Assembly (NCBI GenBank): GCA_947506075.1 | Contig: CANNNN010000002.1 | Coordinates: 1-43,887 of the forward strand | Source: Methylococcaceae bacterium | Lineage (GTDB): Bacteria; Pseudomonadota; Gammaproteobacteria; Methylococcales; Methylomonadaceae | DNA length: 43,887 bases | Direction of reading: 5' to 3' | Shown here: piece after piece, positions 22,869-32,600 of the stretch | How the letters are laid out: each line of letters opens with the position of its first letter | Numbering within the stretch: the first letter of the stretch is position 1 | The notes under the pieces: model-generated | Told to the model about the DNA's origin: nothing | Databases searched by the model: none | The model's input: the letters and a program-made list of their open reading frames with translations, nothing else | Translations under genes and position numbers: made by a program

Positions 22869-24065
22869 TTATTCCAAGCTTAAGGATCTTACGACCCAAT
22901 TTTGATGATCTTGTTTCAACACAGCGGTGCATTTAAGTTCTTCTGCAGTACCGATTTGCCCCGGCAATTGCTGAACAACGGCTAAACCTTCGGCGCGTAA
23001 ATCCCTGATTTTCTCAGTCAACGCCGCATCTATAAGATCCGGAGCGAAAATCAGGGCTTGCGGTTCATTTTTGTATGCGCTTTTACCTAAGGCCGACAAT
23101 ACTTTCAAGTCCGCACTAAAACCGGTCGCAGGTCGCGCGCGTCCGAAGATCGCGCCGATATTGTCATAACGGCCGCCTCGGGCAATCTCCCTACCTACCG
23201 ACGGCACGAAAGCCGCAAAAACCACACCGGTGTGATAATGATAACCCCGTAATTCAGCCAAATCGAAACTGATTGGCAGCGACGGAAAATGTCCCGACAA
23301 TGTTTCCGCAATAGCTTCCAAGTCCGCTAAAGCCTGTTTGACTTCACCATTCGCAGTCGCTAACACGACTCGGGCTTTCTCTATCGTTTCCTTGCCGCCA
23401 TTCAGTTCCGGCAGTTTCAGAAACATCGCCTTTAGCCGATCATCGATAGCATAAGCTGCCATCAATTCCGATAACTCCGGCCTGGCCTTGCGCTGCAACA
23501 CGTCAAACAACTCGGCTTCCTGCGCGTCTGTTAATCCGGCCTGCTTTGATAGTGCCCGATAGATGCCGACATGGCCCAAATCGAGATGCACATTTTGCAA
23601 ACCGGACATCGCCAGCATTTCCAGCATCAGGCGTATGACTTCTACATCGCTTTCCTTACCGGCATGACCATAAAGTTCGGCGCCTATCTGCATCGGGCTT
23701 CGGGTTTTTTCGAGCGGATCGCCTTTGGTGTGCAAAATAGTACCTGCGTAACAAAGACGGGTCGGCCACTCGGCATTAATATTATGCGCATCAATTCGGG
23801 CAACCTGCGGCGTCATGTCCGCCCTGACCCCCAGCATTTCTCCGCTTATCTGATCGGTCAGCTTGAAAGTCTGCAATTCCAGGTCATGCCCTGAACCGGT
23901 CAATAAGGAATCCAGATAATCGATGAATGGAGGAATGACTAATTCATAGCCCCAGCACGCGAAGGTGTCCAGTATCTTACGGCGCAAGCTTTCAAGCTGC
24001 CTGGCCTCTTCCGGCAAAATCTCATCTATGCCGTCAGGCAAAAGCCAAGAGTCTTTTTGTTGCAT
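22869..24065 (-). CDS. hisZ: ATP phosphoribosyltransferase regulatory subunit
   Basis: The product has 398 residues. HisZ is a class II aminoacyl-tRNA-synthetase-like protein, related to HisRS, that activates the short form of HisG in the first step of histidine synthesis. The start SWLLPDGIDEILPEEA, then MLGVRADMTPQVARI and the motif GRYDNIGAIFGRARPATGFS fit HisZ rather than HisRS, as does the lack of a C-terminal anticodon-binding domain. An in-frame GTG at 24080 would add five residues; I prefer the ATG. An intrinsic-terminator-like hairpin sits 18-45 bases upstream of the start, which may make expression depend on read-through. purA follows after two bases. Confidence 0.93.
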   Translation of the reverse strand: MQQKDSWLLPDGIDEILPEEARQLESLRRKILDTFACWGYELVIPPFIDYLDSLLTGSGHDLELQTFKLTDQISGEMLGVRADMTPQVARIDAHNINAEWPTRLCYAGTILHTKGDPLEKTRSPMQIGAELYGHAGKESDVEVIRLMLEMLAMSGLQNVHLDLGHVGIYRALSKQAGLTDAQEAELFDVLQRKARPELSELMAAYAIDDRLKAMFLKLPELNGGKETIEKARVVLATANGEVKQALADLEAIAETLSGHFPSLPISFDLAELRGYHYHTGVVFAAFVPSVGREIARGGRYDNIGAIFGRARPATGFSADLKVLSALGKSAYKNEPQALIFAPDLIDAALTEKIRDLRAEGLAVVQQLPGQIGTAEELKCTAVLKQDHQNWVVRSLSLE

Positions 24066-24082
24066 GTTTTGTATGTCCACTC

Positions 24083-24110
24083 AAACAAAACGCCCCGCAT
24101 GCGGAGCGTT
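24083..24110 (-). terminator. Intrinsic-terminator-like hairpin before hisZ
   Basis: On the minus strand, AACGCTCCGC and GCGGGGCGTT pair over ten bases (one G-U wobble) around AT, followed by TTTTGTTT. It lies after hflC but only 18 bases before the hisZ ATG. It could end the hflKC message, or act as an attenuator in the hisZ-purA leader. The wobble makes the fold stronger in minus-strand RNA than in plus-strand RNA. Confidence 0.7.
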
Positions 24111-24119
24111 GGTTACGGG

Positions 24120-24142
24120 TTCCCAGCTTAAAGCTTGGGGAA
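24120..24142. repeat. Imperfect palindrome related to 13159-13180
   Basis: It begins TTCCCAGCTT and ends AGCTTGGGGAA. It is a diverged copy of the TTCCCAAGCT-type palindromes at 13080 and 13159. It lies just upstream of the terminator-like hairpin in the hflC-hisZ gap, so the leader could contain two successive hairpins. Confidence 0.5.
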
Positions 24143-24298
24143 TCTCTTCAGCAAATACTATTTATAATAATGGAACACAGATTAGTCGGATTTAAACGGA
24201 TTTTTTAAAAGTCATAGTAAGGCTTGCTTATGGGCTTTCAAATGAATGCTTATCGGTCAAAGCCTTGTCATCTGTATTCTATTTTCTAAAATTATTTA

Positions 24299-25153
24299 CT
24301 ATTTTTGCTGTTTAAAATATCTAAAGAAATCGGAATCGGGATCAAGCACCATCATGCTTGAACTCGAAAAAGTCTTTTTATAAGCATTCAAGCTGCGATA
24401 AAAGGTAAAGAATTCAGTGTCCGCACCATAGGCTTTAGCATAGATTTCAGCCGATTTTGCATCGCCTTCACCACGCAGAATTTCCGCATCCTTAAACGCA
24501 TTAGCCATCGTAACAACCCGTTGCCTATCGGCATCTGCACGAATTCTTTCTGCGGCTTCCGCTCCTTGCGAACGGAACTCACGGGCGACACGCTCACGCT
24601 CGGCTTCCATTCTACGGAATACCGAACTGCTGACTTCGTCCGGCAAATCAATGCGCATGACCTGAACATCAACAATTTCCATGCCCAAGTCTGCCGCAAG
24701 TGGCTTAGTGTTTTTAATCAAAATTTCGCGAATAGCCTGACGATCCGTCGACACCAATTGCTGAATATTTCGCTTGCCGAATTCACCCCGGAAAGCGTCT
24801 TTAACAATTTGATCCAGACGTAAATTAGCCTGGTCGACATCACCGGCAACCACCGTATAAAACGTGGTTACATCACCGATCCGCCATTTAACGAAAGAAT
24901 CAACAATAACGTTTTTCTTTTCAGCCGTTAAAAAGCGCTCCGGCTTGGCTTCCATCGTTTGAATACGTTTATCAAACTTTTTTACGTTATTGATAAACGG
25001 CCATTTAAAATGCAAGCCGGGTTCGTAATCATTCTTGACGATCTCGCCCAGGCGAAACTTGATTGCCTTTTCTGTTTCGTTGACGCTAAACATGCACATC
25101 ATGCCGATAACCAACACGGCTGCAAGACTTACCCAAATTTTATTCTGTGTCAT
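24299..25153 (-). CDS. hflC: HflC, FtsH protease modulator
   Basis: The product has 284 residues. With HflK it forms the large periplasmic-facing band-7/SPFH cage that surrounds and regulates FtsH in the inner membrane. One N-terminal membrane helix (AAVLVIGMMCMFSV) is followed by the SPFH domain (EKAIKFRLGEIV, then PGLHFKWPFINNV) and the charged helix rich in Glu, Arg and Ala (MEAERERVAREFRSQGAEAAE). The ATG overlaps the hflK stop by one base (TAATG), typical of this pair. Length and order match E. coli. The hfq and hflX genes that often precede the pair are not in the window. Confidence 0.96.
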   Translation of the reverse strand: MTQNKIWVSLAAVLVIGMMCMFSVNETEKAIKFRLGEIVKNDYEPGLHFKWPFINNVKKFDKRIQTMEAKPERFLTAEKKNVIVDSFVKWRIGDVTTFYTVVAGDVDQANLRLDQIVKDAFRGEFGKRNIQQLVSTDRQAIREILIKNTKPLAADLGMEIVDVQVMRIDLPDEVSSSVFRRMEAERERVAREFRSQGAEAAERIRADADRQRVVTMANAFKDAEILRGEGDAKSAEIYAKAYGADTEFFTFYRSLNAYKKTFSSSSMMVLDPDSDFFRYFKQQK

Positions 25154-26352
25154 TAGCGTCCCCTTACGTCACGGCCGCGCGTTGAAGTTCGCACAGCAGG
25201 CGGCGAAGATTCAACGGCTGTTTGAGCAGATTGTTCTGTGGAACTTTGAGAAACAGTAGCGGGTTGGCTCGCAGGCTGATGCTGGATCATTTTATCCAAG
25301 GGTAAATAAAGCATGTTATTACCGCCTTTAACGTCAACCATCACCGTATTCGTTTCGGAAAATACATCTTCCATAGACTCTATATATAGCCGTTTTCGGG
25401 TTACATCCGGAGCTTTAGTATATTCCCCCAGTAATTTTAAAAAACGACTGGATTCACCTTCCGCCTGAGCAATAACCTGCTCCTTATAGCCTTCGGCTTC
25501 CTGCAGTTTTCTTGCAGCAGCGCCGCGTGCTTTAGGCACCACGTCATTGGAGTAGGCTTCAGCCTCGTTAATCAAGCGTTGCTCATCTTCACGCGACTTG
25601 ATCGCATCTTCAAATGCATTTTGCACCTGTTCAGGCGGTTGGGCATCCTGAAGGTTGACACTGGTAACCTGAATGCCGGACTTATAGCTATCCATTACAT
25701 CCTGAATTTCCTTTTTAATCTGTGCCACGATTTCGCTACGACCCTCGGTCAATACAAAATCCATTTTGCTGCTGCCAACCACGCCACGTTGCGCACTTTC
25801 AGTGACCTGTTTCAAGGTAGCCGCAGGATTGACTACATTGAAAATAAAGTCCTTTGCGTCCTTAACCTGATACTGAACCGCCAAACGCACATCGACAATA
25901 TTCTCATCTTTGGTCAGCATTAACGCTTCTTTAGGTACAGAACCCAGCGTCCGTTCATTGCCGCCGCTACGATAACCGACTTCGATAAACCGCTGTTGCT
26001 TGACATCCACGACGCTAACCTGCTCGATAGGCGCAGGAAAATGCCAGTTCAACCCTGATTGTGTTGTCGCAACATAACGACCAAAACGGGTTTCAATGCC
26101 ATGCGTACCCTCATCGATAATATAAAAGCCGCTTAAGCCCCATAACACGATTGCGCCTGCTGCGACAAAGCCGATGCTTTTCAACGGCGGAAGTCCGGAA
26201 GAGCTGTCATCACCGTCTTTGCCGCCGCCAAAGAACCCGCCTAACTTTTCTTGCAATGAACGTATTGCTTCATCTAGGTCAGGTGGCCCTTTTTGGTCAC
26301 CACGACCACTCCAGGGGTCTTTCTTATCGCCGCCAGGCTCATTCCAGGACAT
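25153..26352 (-). CDS. hflK: HflK, FtsH protease modulator
   Basis: The product has 399 residues. It has a glycine-rich, charged cytoplasmic N-terminus (residues 1-60, start MSWNEPGGDKKDPW), one membrane helix (about 60-80, GFVAAGAIVLWGLSGFYII), then the SPFH domain (DEGTHGIETRFGRY, HFPAPIEQV) and a helical segment with REDEQRLINEAEAYSND. The C-terminus is low-complexity, Ser-, Thr- and Gln-rich. GGAG lies seven bases upstream of the ATG. It is the first gene of hflKC. The 197-base gap upstream contains a 12-base palindrome (26490-26501) and must hold the promoter unless transcription continues from tetR. Confidence 0.96.
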   Translation of the reverse strand: MSWNEPGGDKKDPWSGRGDQKGPPDLDEAIRSLQEKLGGFFGGGKDGDDSSSGLPPLKSIGFVAAGAIVLWGLSGFYIIDEGTHGIETRFGRYVATTQSGLNWHFPAPIEQVSVVDVKQQRFIEVGYRSGGNERTLGSVPKEALMLTKDENIVDVRLAVQYQVKDAKDFIFNVVNPAATLKQVTESAQRGVVGSSKMDFVLTEGRSEIVAQIKKEIQDVMDSYKSGIQVTSVNLQDAQPPEQVQNAFEDAIKSREDEQRLINEAEAYSNDVVPKARGAAARKLQEAEGYKEQVIAQAEGESSRFLKLLGEYTKAPDVTRKRLYIESMEDVFSETNTVMVDVKGGNNMLYLPLDKMIQHQPASQPATVSQSSTEQSAQTAVESSPPAVRTSTRGRDVRGR

Positions 26353-26489
26353 AAATTTGCTCCATATTGATTACATAAACTTTCACACATCCTGCCGGAT
26401 GATTTCAATACTCAGAAAAATAACATTCCTAAGCTTACTGATGCATATTTGGCATTCTATCGTAAATACCGCCAAAAGGCGAAAACAGC

Positions 26490-26501
26490 CTTGTTAACAA
26501 G
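26490..26501. promoter_or_regulatory. Perfect 12-base palindrome, possible operator
   Basis: CTTGTTAACAAG lies between the tetR stop and the hflK start. Its size and symmetry could suit a TetR-type or other dimeric regulator acting on hflK. There is no second copy near the tetR start, so the link to that regulator is only a guess. Confidence 0.25.
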
Positions 26502-26549
26502 ACTATTTCTGGAGTGGTGATTTATTTATTGCGAGTTACTAAGCAATCA

Positions 26550-27149
26550 TCACTTTTTGGCAATAGTATTCCACGCCGCAAGCCAGGCTTGCAATTGATA
26601 AAAATCGGCTTTCCGGTCAAGAAAACCGTTCAATTTTAGCCGTAGCGTATTATCAATAATACCGAAAAAATGGGTGTAGCCTAATTGTGGAGTCATCGTG
26701 CGGATTTCTTCCGCCTTGATGCCATTTTCAATAATCCCGATGATTTTTAGGTGGGCAGCCGATTCATGTAGTGGCCTGACTTCCGGCAAAAACTCACTGA
26801 TTTTGACTAGCATCAAAAATCGCATCACATCGGGTGCTTCATCCGTTAATTTGAATAACAAATCGACGATGCCCCGTAATTGCTCTGAGGCTTTTTCATG
26901 GTTAGCGCTTATGTCATCGATCGAGCAACTTAAACTGCCAAGAATGTCAGTATATAATTGCTCTGCAATCCTCTGCTTGGTTTTGAAGTGCTGATAAATA
27001 ATGCCGGTGGATTGTAGTCCTGCCGCGTCTTTAATATCGATTAGCGAGGTATTGAAATAACCTTTTTCGGCAAACAATTTCAAGGCCGATTGCAATATTT
27101 CATCCTGCACCTTAGATTTTTCCTGAGTATCTTCTATTTCCTGATCCAT
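26550..27149 (-). CDS. TetR/AcrR-family transcriptional regulator
   Basis: The product has 199 residues. The N-terminal helix-turn-helix domain is clear (residues 14-62: ILQSALKLFAEKGYFNTSLIDIKDAAGLQ, then GIIYQHFKTKQ). The rest is a helical ligand-binding domain with no recognisable specificity. It is preceded by GAAAGAAGAA. It lies 92 bases after pgsA and 197 bases before hflK, all on the same strand, with no adjacent divergent target gene of the usual kind. The target is therefore unknown. Confidence 0.9.
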   Translation of the reverse strand: MDQEIEDTQEKSKVQDEILQSALKLFAEKGYFNTSLIDIKDAAGLQSTGIIYQHFKTKQRIAEQLYTDILGSLSCSIDDISANHEKASEQLRGIVDLLFKLTDEAPDVMRFLMLVKISEFLPEVRPLHESAAHLKIIGIIENGIKAEEIRTMTPQLGYTHFFGIIDNTLRLKLNGFLDRKADFYQLQAWLAAWNTIAKK

Positions 27150-27241
27150 GTTCTTCTTTCACAGCTGATTCAATGCGCTGTATTGGGTTGTGAGTGAAAA
27201 TTCAAGCAGCCTATAAATTAAAGGCTCAAGAGTAACAATAT

Positions 27242-27805
27242 TTATTTAGCAGTCAACACAGCCAGTGCTGCCCTTAAATAATTAATCATCGACCATAAAG
27301 TCAATATCGCCGCGATATACAATAAGCCATAACCGCAATAATTGATCGGTAAGCCCAGCAAATCCTCACGATATAACAACATGCCGATCGCCAGCATTTG
27401 CGCTGAGGTTTTCCATTTTCCTAACTGGGAAACCTTGACATGCGCGCGCTGACCAATTTCTGCCATCCATTCCCGTAGAGATGCAATCGTTATTTCCCTG
27501 CCGATTATCACGGCCGCAGGAATCGCCAAATAAGGACTACCCTGTTGCTGAACTATCAGCACCAAAACCATAGCCACCATCAGTTTATCCGCCACCGGGT
27601 CTAAAAAAGCCCCAAACGGCGTCTCCAGCTGTAATTTTCTAGCCAAATAGCCGTCCAGCCAATCCGTAATGCCCGCCGCTAAAAAAATCAGCATGCTGGC
27701 AACATTGGCATATTCCCACGGCAGATAAAAAATCACGGTTAATAACGGTATTAACGCAATTCTTAATAGCGTGAGATTGGTAGGTATATTAAATTCAATT
27801 ATCAT
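27242..27805 (-). CDS. pgsA: CDP-diacylglycerol--glycerol-3-phosphate 3-phosphatidyltransferase
   Basis: The product has 187 residues and makes phosphatidylglycerol phosphate at the inner membrane. The CDP-alcohol phosphatidyltransferase motif is complete: D48, D51-G52, A55-R56, G65, D69 and D73 (from DWLDGYLAR to DPVAD). The start NIPTNLTLLRIALIP is typical. The frame is open upstream into uvrC, but the family start and the coupling argument place the ATG at 27805, overlapping the uvrC end by 11 bases. The uvrC-pgsA pairing is widespread in gammaproteobacteria. Confidence 0.95.
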   Translation of the reverse strand: MIIEFNIPTNLTLLRIALIPLLTVIFYLPWEYANVASMLIFLAAGITDWLDGYLARKLQLETPFGAFLDPVADKLMVAMVLVLIVQQQGSPYLAIPAAVIIGREITIASLREWMAEIGQRAHVKVSQLGKWKTSAQMLAIGMLLYREDLLGLPINYCGYGLLYIAAILTLWSMINYLRAALAVLTAK

Positions 27806-29633
27806 CTTGATGATGAAATAGCTCGTAAATCCGTTGTGCCAGCTGACGACTGATGCCGTCCACGCTGCAAAGTGCATCCACACCGGCCTGCGTAATACCT
27901 TGCAGGCCCCCAAATTGTTTCAATAAAATCTGTCGCCGTTTAGGCCCCAATCCTGGAATAGCCTCCATAAGCGATTGTTTTTTAGCCTTGCCCCGGCGTT
28001 GTCTGTGTCCTGTTATCGCAAACCGGTGCGCTTCATCACGGATATGCTGAATTAACAACAATCCGCTAGCCCCCGGACTTATATTGATTGGCTGCGCCTG
28101 CTCCACCAGGATCAGCTTCTCCATACCGGGCTTTCTGTCCGGCCCTTTGGAAACGCCCACTATCATAACATTGTTTATGTCTAATTCCGCCAATGCCTTT
28201 TGCGCTTCATGCACCTGACCTTTGCCACCATCTATAAATAAGATATCCGGCGCCTCGTGTTCGCCCTGTTTTAGCCGCTTAAATCGCCTGAACACCGCCT
28301 GATGGATGGCCGCATAATCATCGCCGCCGGTAATGCCTTCTATATTAAACCGGCGATAAGCCGATTTAACCGGCCCGTCCCGATCAAAAACCACGCAGGA
28401 TGCAACCGTCTGCTCACCCTGGGTATGGCTAATATCAAAGCATTCCAGACGTTTCGGCAACTCCTTGCAGCCTAATTCCTGCTGCAGGCTGATATAGCGA
28501 GCCTGCATGCCCTGTTTATCAGATAACTTGCTCAATAGCGAATTTTCGGCGTTGGTACAAGCCAGCTGCAGCCATTTTAACCGCTCACCTCTGACGCTTG
28601 GCGATATAACGACCGCATGCTTAGCCTGGGCCGAGAGCACCTCCATTAACAAAGCAGTTTCTTCAGGTTCATGACTGACGATCAACTCATGAGGCACACT
28701 TTTATCCAGATAGTATTGCGGAATAAACGCCTGTACAACAGCAGCCGGATCATGCTCAGCGGCACTCTTCGGGAAAAATACCTTGTTGCCCAGATGCTGC
28801 CCGTTACGGATAAAAAACACCTGCACACAGGCCACGCCGGTTTTAGTCGCGCAGGCGATAATATCGACATCGCCCCGCTCACCGTGGACAAATTGCTTTT
28901 CCAGTACCGAGCGCAATTTTGTTATTTGATCTCTAAATCCCGCTGCCTGTTCATATTGGAGATTAGCCGCCGCCTGCTCCATGTTGATAATTAACTGATC
29001 GATCAGTAGACCGCCTTTGCCTTCCAGAAACAGCACCGTATTGTCTACATCCTGCGCATAGCGTGCCTTATCGATTAAACCGACGCAGGGCGCAGGGCAC
29101 CGCCCTATCTGATACTGTAAACAGGGCCTGGAACGATTATTGTAAAAAGTATCATCACATTGCCGGACCGGAAAAATCCGTTGCAGTAGTTTCAGGCTGT
29201 CCTTGATCGCACCTATGCCCGGATAAGGGCCAAAATATTTACCCTTAAGCTTTTTTGCACCGCGATGCAGTGTAATCTGAGGATAATCATGCTCTGACAA
29301 GAAGATATAGGGATAAGATCTATCATCCCGCAAGCAGATATTGTAACGGGGCTTATGACGCTTAATTTGCTGACATTCCAGCAATAAGGCCTCGCCTTCG
29401 GTATGCGTGATCGTGACTTCAATACTCGCAATCCGACCCACCATCGCCTGCTGTTTAACCGAGGCCGTTTGTTTTTTGAAATAGCTGGAAACCCGATTTT
29501 TAAGGTTCTTGGCCTTACCGATATAAATAATCTCGCCCTGCTGATCAAGCATCTTGTAAATACCTGGCCGGGTAGTCAGGCCTTTTAGAAATGCCGTCAA
29601 GTCAAAACTGTTTTCTGATAACTCGGTACCCAC
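27795..29633 (-). CDS. uvrC: Excinuclease ABC subunit C
   Basis: The product has 612 residues, normal length, and makes both incisions in nucleotide excision repair. Domains in order: the GIY-YIG nuclease (RPGIYKMLDQ, then IIYIGKAKNLKNR, residues 18-45), a cysteine-containing region (CLQYQIGRCPAPC), the UVR domain (residues about 205-240, AAANLQYEQAAGFRDQI), the RNase-H-like nuclease (ECFDISHTQGE, VVFDRDGP, FIDGGKGQ) and C-terminal helix-hairpin-helix motifs (EAIPGLGPKRRQILL). It starts three bases after a hybrid kinase gene. In many gammaproteobacteria that position is held by the gacA/uvrY regulator gene. Confidence 0.97.
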   Translation of the reverse strand: MGTELSENSFDLTAFLKGLTTRPGIYKMLDQQGEIIYIGKAKNLKNRVSSYFKKQTASVKQQAMVGRIASIEVTITHTEGEALLLECQQIKRHKPRYNICLRDDRSYPYIFLSEHDYPQITLHRGAKKLKGKYFGPYPGIGAIKDSLKLLQRIFPVRQCDDTFYNNRSRPCLQYQIGRCPAPCVGLIDKARYAQDVDNTVLFLEGKGGLLIDQLIINMEQAAANLQYEQAAGFRDQITKLRSVLEKQFVHGERGDVDIIACATKTGVACVQVFFIRNGQHLGNKVFFPKSAAEHDPAAVVQAFIPQYYLDKSVPHELIVSHEPEETALLMEVLSAQAKHAVVISPSVRGERLKWLQLACTNAENSLLSKLSDKQGMQARYISLQQELGCKELPKRLECFDISHTQGEQTVASCVVFDRDGPVKSAYRRFNIEGITGGDDYAAIHQAVFRRFKRLKQGEHEAPDILFIDGGKGQVHEAQKALAELDINNVMIVGVSKGPDRKPGMEKLILVEQAQPINISPGASGLLLIQHIRDEAHRFAITGHRQRRGKAKKQSLMEAIPGLGPKRRQILLKQFGGLQGITQAGVDALCSVDGISRQLAQRIYELFHHQDDN

Positions 29634-29636
29634 GCT

Positions 29637-32600
29637 TTATCCTTTACCGACAAGTGCTGCGAGCTGACTTAGAATTTTGCGTGCTTCGTCATAATCAAGC
29701 GCGGCTATCTGCTTACGCAATGTTGTAAACAGCGCCAGCTGATCCTGGGTCAAATGAGGTATGAAGCTGTTCAACAAGACTTCGGAAATAAAATCATTGC
29801 CTGCAAGCAACTGGTCAAGTTTGGCTACGCTACGCTGTAACGCTGAACTATTGCCGGTGTTTAGCAACAGGGCTTCGGGTTGATGCAGCGCGGCGATAGC
29901 CGTCATCGTCTGCGCGAATGCTTCGTTGAAAGTAATCAGGGTGGCAGCGGATAGTCCTGCTTCAAGCTCTGCTTCCAGAGATTCGGCAGCGGCATGTAAT
30001 CGAATCGCCCCCATGTTACCGGACGCCCCTTTAAGTTTATGTACCAACTCCCTTGCTGGGCCTTTTTCGCCCACCGTCAGCAGCGCTTCAATTTCGCCGG
30101 ATAAATCCTTCATGCTGGCCATGAACTCTATCAGCAACTTTGTTGCAAGCTGCTGATTATTGCCCAGCATCGCCAATAAATTGTGCAGGTCAAATCCTGG
30201 CAGATTGCCGATAGTGGGCTGCATTTGAGTGATCGGCTCAAGCTCTGCGGCGGCCGGCTTTATCCACTGCAAGAGTGTAGCTAGCAGTATTTCCGGATTG
30301 ATCGGCTTACTGATAAAGTCGTTCAAGCCGTAAGCCAGGCAGCGCCGTTGTTCCTCTTCGGTTACGCCGGCCGTCAACGCGATGACCGGAAGTTTTACAA
30401 AGCGCGGCTGACTGCGTATCCGTTTGATTGTCTCAAAGCCATCCAGCACCGGCATGTGCATATCCATCAGCACCGCATCAAACTCACGAAGCTTTAGCAG
30501 GGACAGGGCCTCACTGCCGTTATTGGCGAGCTCGACGACGACACCGGATAATTTAAGAAACTCACAGACTACCTGCTGATTGATAAGATTATCCTCCGCC
30601 ACCAGAACCCGTTTGCCAACCAGCACCTTGCCAACATCGACCAGCTCCGGACGCGCTGTTCCCGAGTTTTGCTGAACAGTCCCCGACGAGACACCCAGCA
30701 ACAGTTCGAAGCCAAAGCGACTGCCTTGACCGGGGGAACTTGTCAGTGAAAATTCACTGCCCATCAACTGCAACAGATTCTGACTGATCGCCAGCCCCAT
30801 CCCGGTGCCGCCAAAACGTCGGGTGATCGAACTGTCCACCTGACTGAACGGGTGGAACAGCTTTTCACAATCACGGTCCGACATGCCGATACCGGTATCG
30901 GAAACGCAGAACAATAATCGGGTCTGCGCTTGATCTGTTTGCTGAGCCGTAATGTTCAGCACGACCGAACCGTGCTCGGTAAATTTGATGCCGTTACCGA
31001 GCAGATTGACCAGTACCTGTTGCAGCCTGAGGCTATCACCGACCAAGTTACGAGGGACATCGGCCGCAACGTCTAGGATAAAATCCAGGCGTTTTTCTAT
31101 TGCGCGATCAGCAAACAGTTTGCCGAGCTTATCCAGCATGATATCAAGATCGAACGGGCTGTAAGCGATGGTCATGCGTCCGGCTTCCAGTTTGGAAAAG
31201 TCGAGGATGTCATTAAGTATGCCTAACAGACTGTTGGAGGAACTGTAAATCTTTCCCAGATAATCCCGGATGTCGACCGACAATTCCTTGTTCAGCGCCA
31301 ACTGAGAAAGGCCGATGATCGCGTTCATCGGCGTGCGTATCTCGTGCGACATAGTGGCAAGAAACTCGCTCTTTGCCTGATTAGCCGCTTCTGCTAAAAC
31401 TTTAGCCTGCACTAATTCATGTTCAATCTGTTTTTGGCGGGTCACATCGCGGGCCGCCGCGAAAATACCTTCAATCTCGCCATTCTCATTGTAATAGACA
31501 GTCGCATTATAGAGCACGTCGGTACACTGGCCGAGCACATGCTTTATCGTCAGCGGATAATCAGTAATTTTCCCGTCAGAAAAAACCTGCTGATAAGCCA
31601 AACCCGCCTTAAGCCTATCGGTGAAATAATCGGAAAAGTCGCTGCCGATCAGCTGTTTCCGAAACAGCCCAATCAACCGTTCGGAGGCCTGATTAACGTC
31701 GGTGATTTTGCCTTGCGGACTAATCATTACCAATGCATCCAGACTGGCTTCGAGCAGGCTGCGCGCATAATCCGATGATGCCCGCGCAGCCTGCTCGGCT
31801 ATCGTCAAAGCCGCCGTTCGTTCGGTGACTTTGTCCTCCAATTCAAGATAGGACCGACGCAAGCGTTTTTGTAAATGGTTCAACGCTAAAGCCAGTTGCC
31901 CGATCTCATCGCTGCTTTCGACCTGCATCTGGTGATCGACGAGGTCAGCCGTATCGCTTATCGCGTTGGTGCCTTTCACCAAAGCCAGCAAGCCCGAAGT
32001 GAGCTGGCGGGCGATACGGCGAGCCATCCAGGTTGCGGCCAATATCAAAATCAGCGCGCAACCGATATACCAGCCCATCATTTTCTGGAGCGGCGCCACC
32101 GCCTGATCCTGCTGTTGAACAACCCTGATTTTGAAGGCCAATTGCTCAATAGGTGAGGGTAAAGTCAGTATTTGCTCCATCTTAACCAAACTGTTGTCAA
32201 AAGCTTTGTCCGTGCCGGGACAACTGTTGCACAGCAGGTTAAGCCGGGTATTCAAGCGCAGATTGATAGTCTGAACCCAGGGCGTTAAATGCACCCGGTA
32301 AACAACAGCGCCTTCGGTCGTGCCAGTGATGGGAAATAGGATAGGATAAATAATGACCAAGCAGTTATCTTCACTGATTGCCGAGACCGGAATACTTTCC
32401 GTCAGCGCGCGGGCTATCAGGACTGAGTCTTGCGCGACAGACCTGTTCTCTGCAGTATTGGCAAGCAAAATCTGGCCTTGGAAATCGACCAGCAACAAAT
32501 CCGTATCCGGCTGTTTTGCCAGACTGTGCCCCAGAAAAAACGGCTTCAGATAGGTTTCGCGCCCTACCGAATCAGTCAAGGCATTGGACAGCAGTGGGCT

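Noticed and set aside
22867..22932. A 22-residue extension of PurA
   Set aside because: It overlaps the hisZ coding sequence, and the conserved family start MGKNVVVIG with a ribosome-binding site lies at 22866.
24170..24215. A possible second copy of the hairpin at 9425-9479
   Set aside because: Only the eight bases CACAGATT are shared; the rest does not align and there is no inverted partner.
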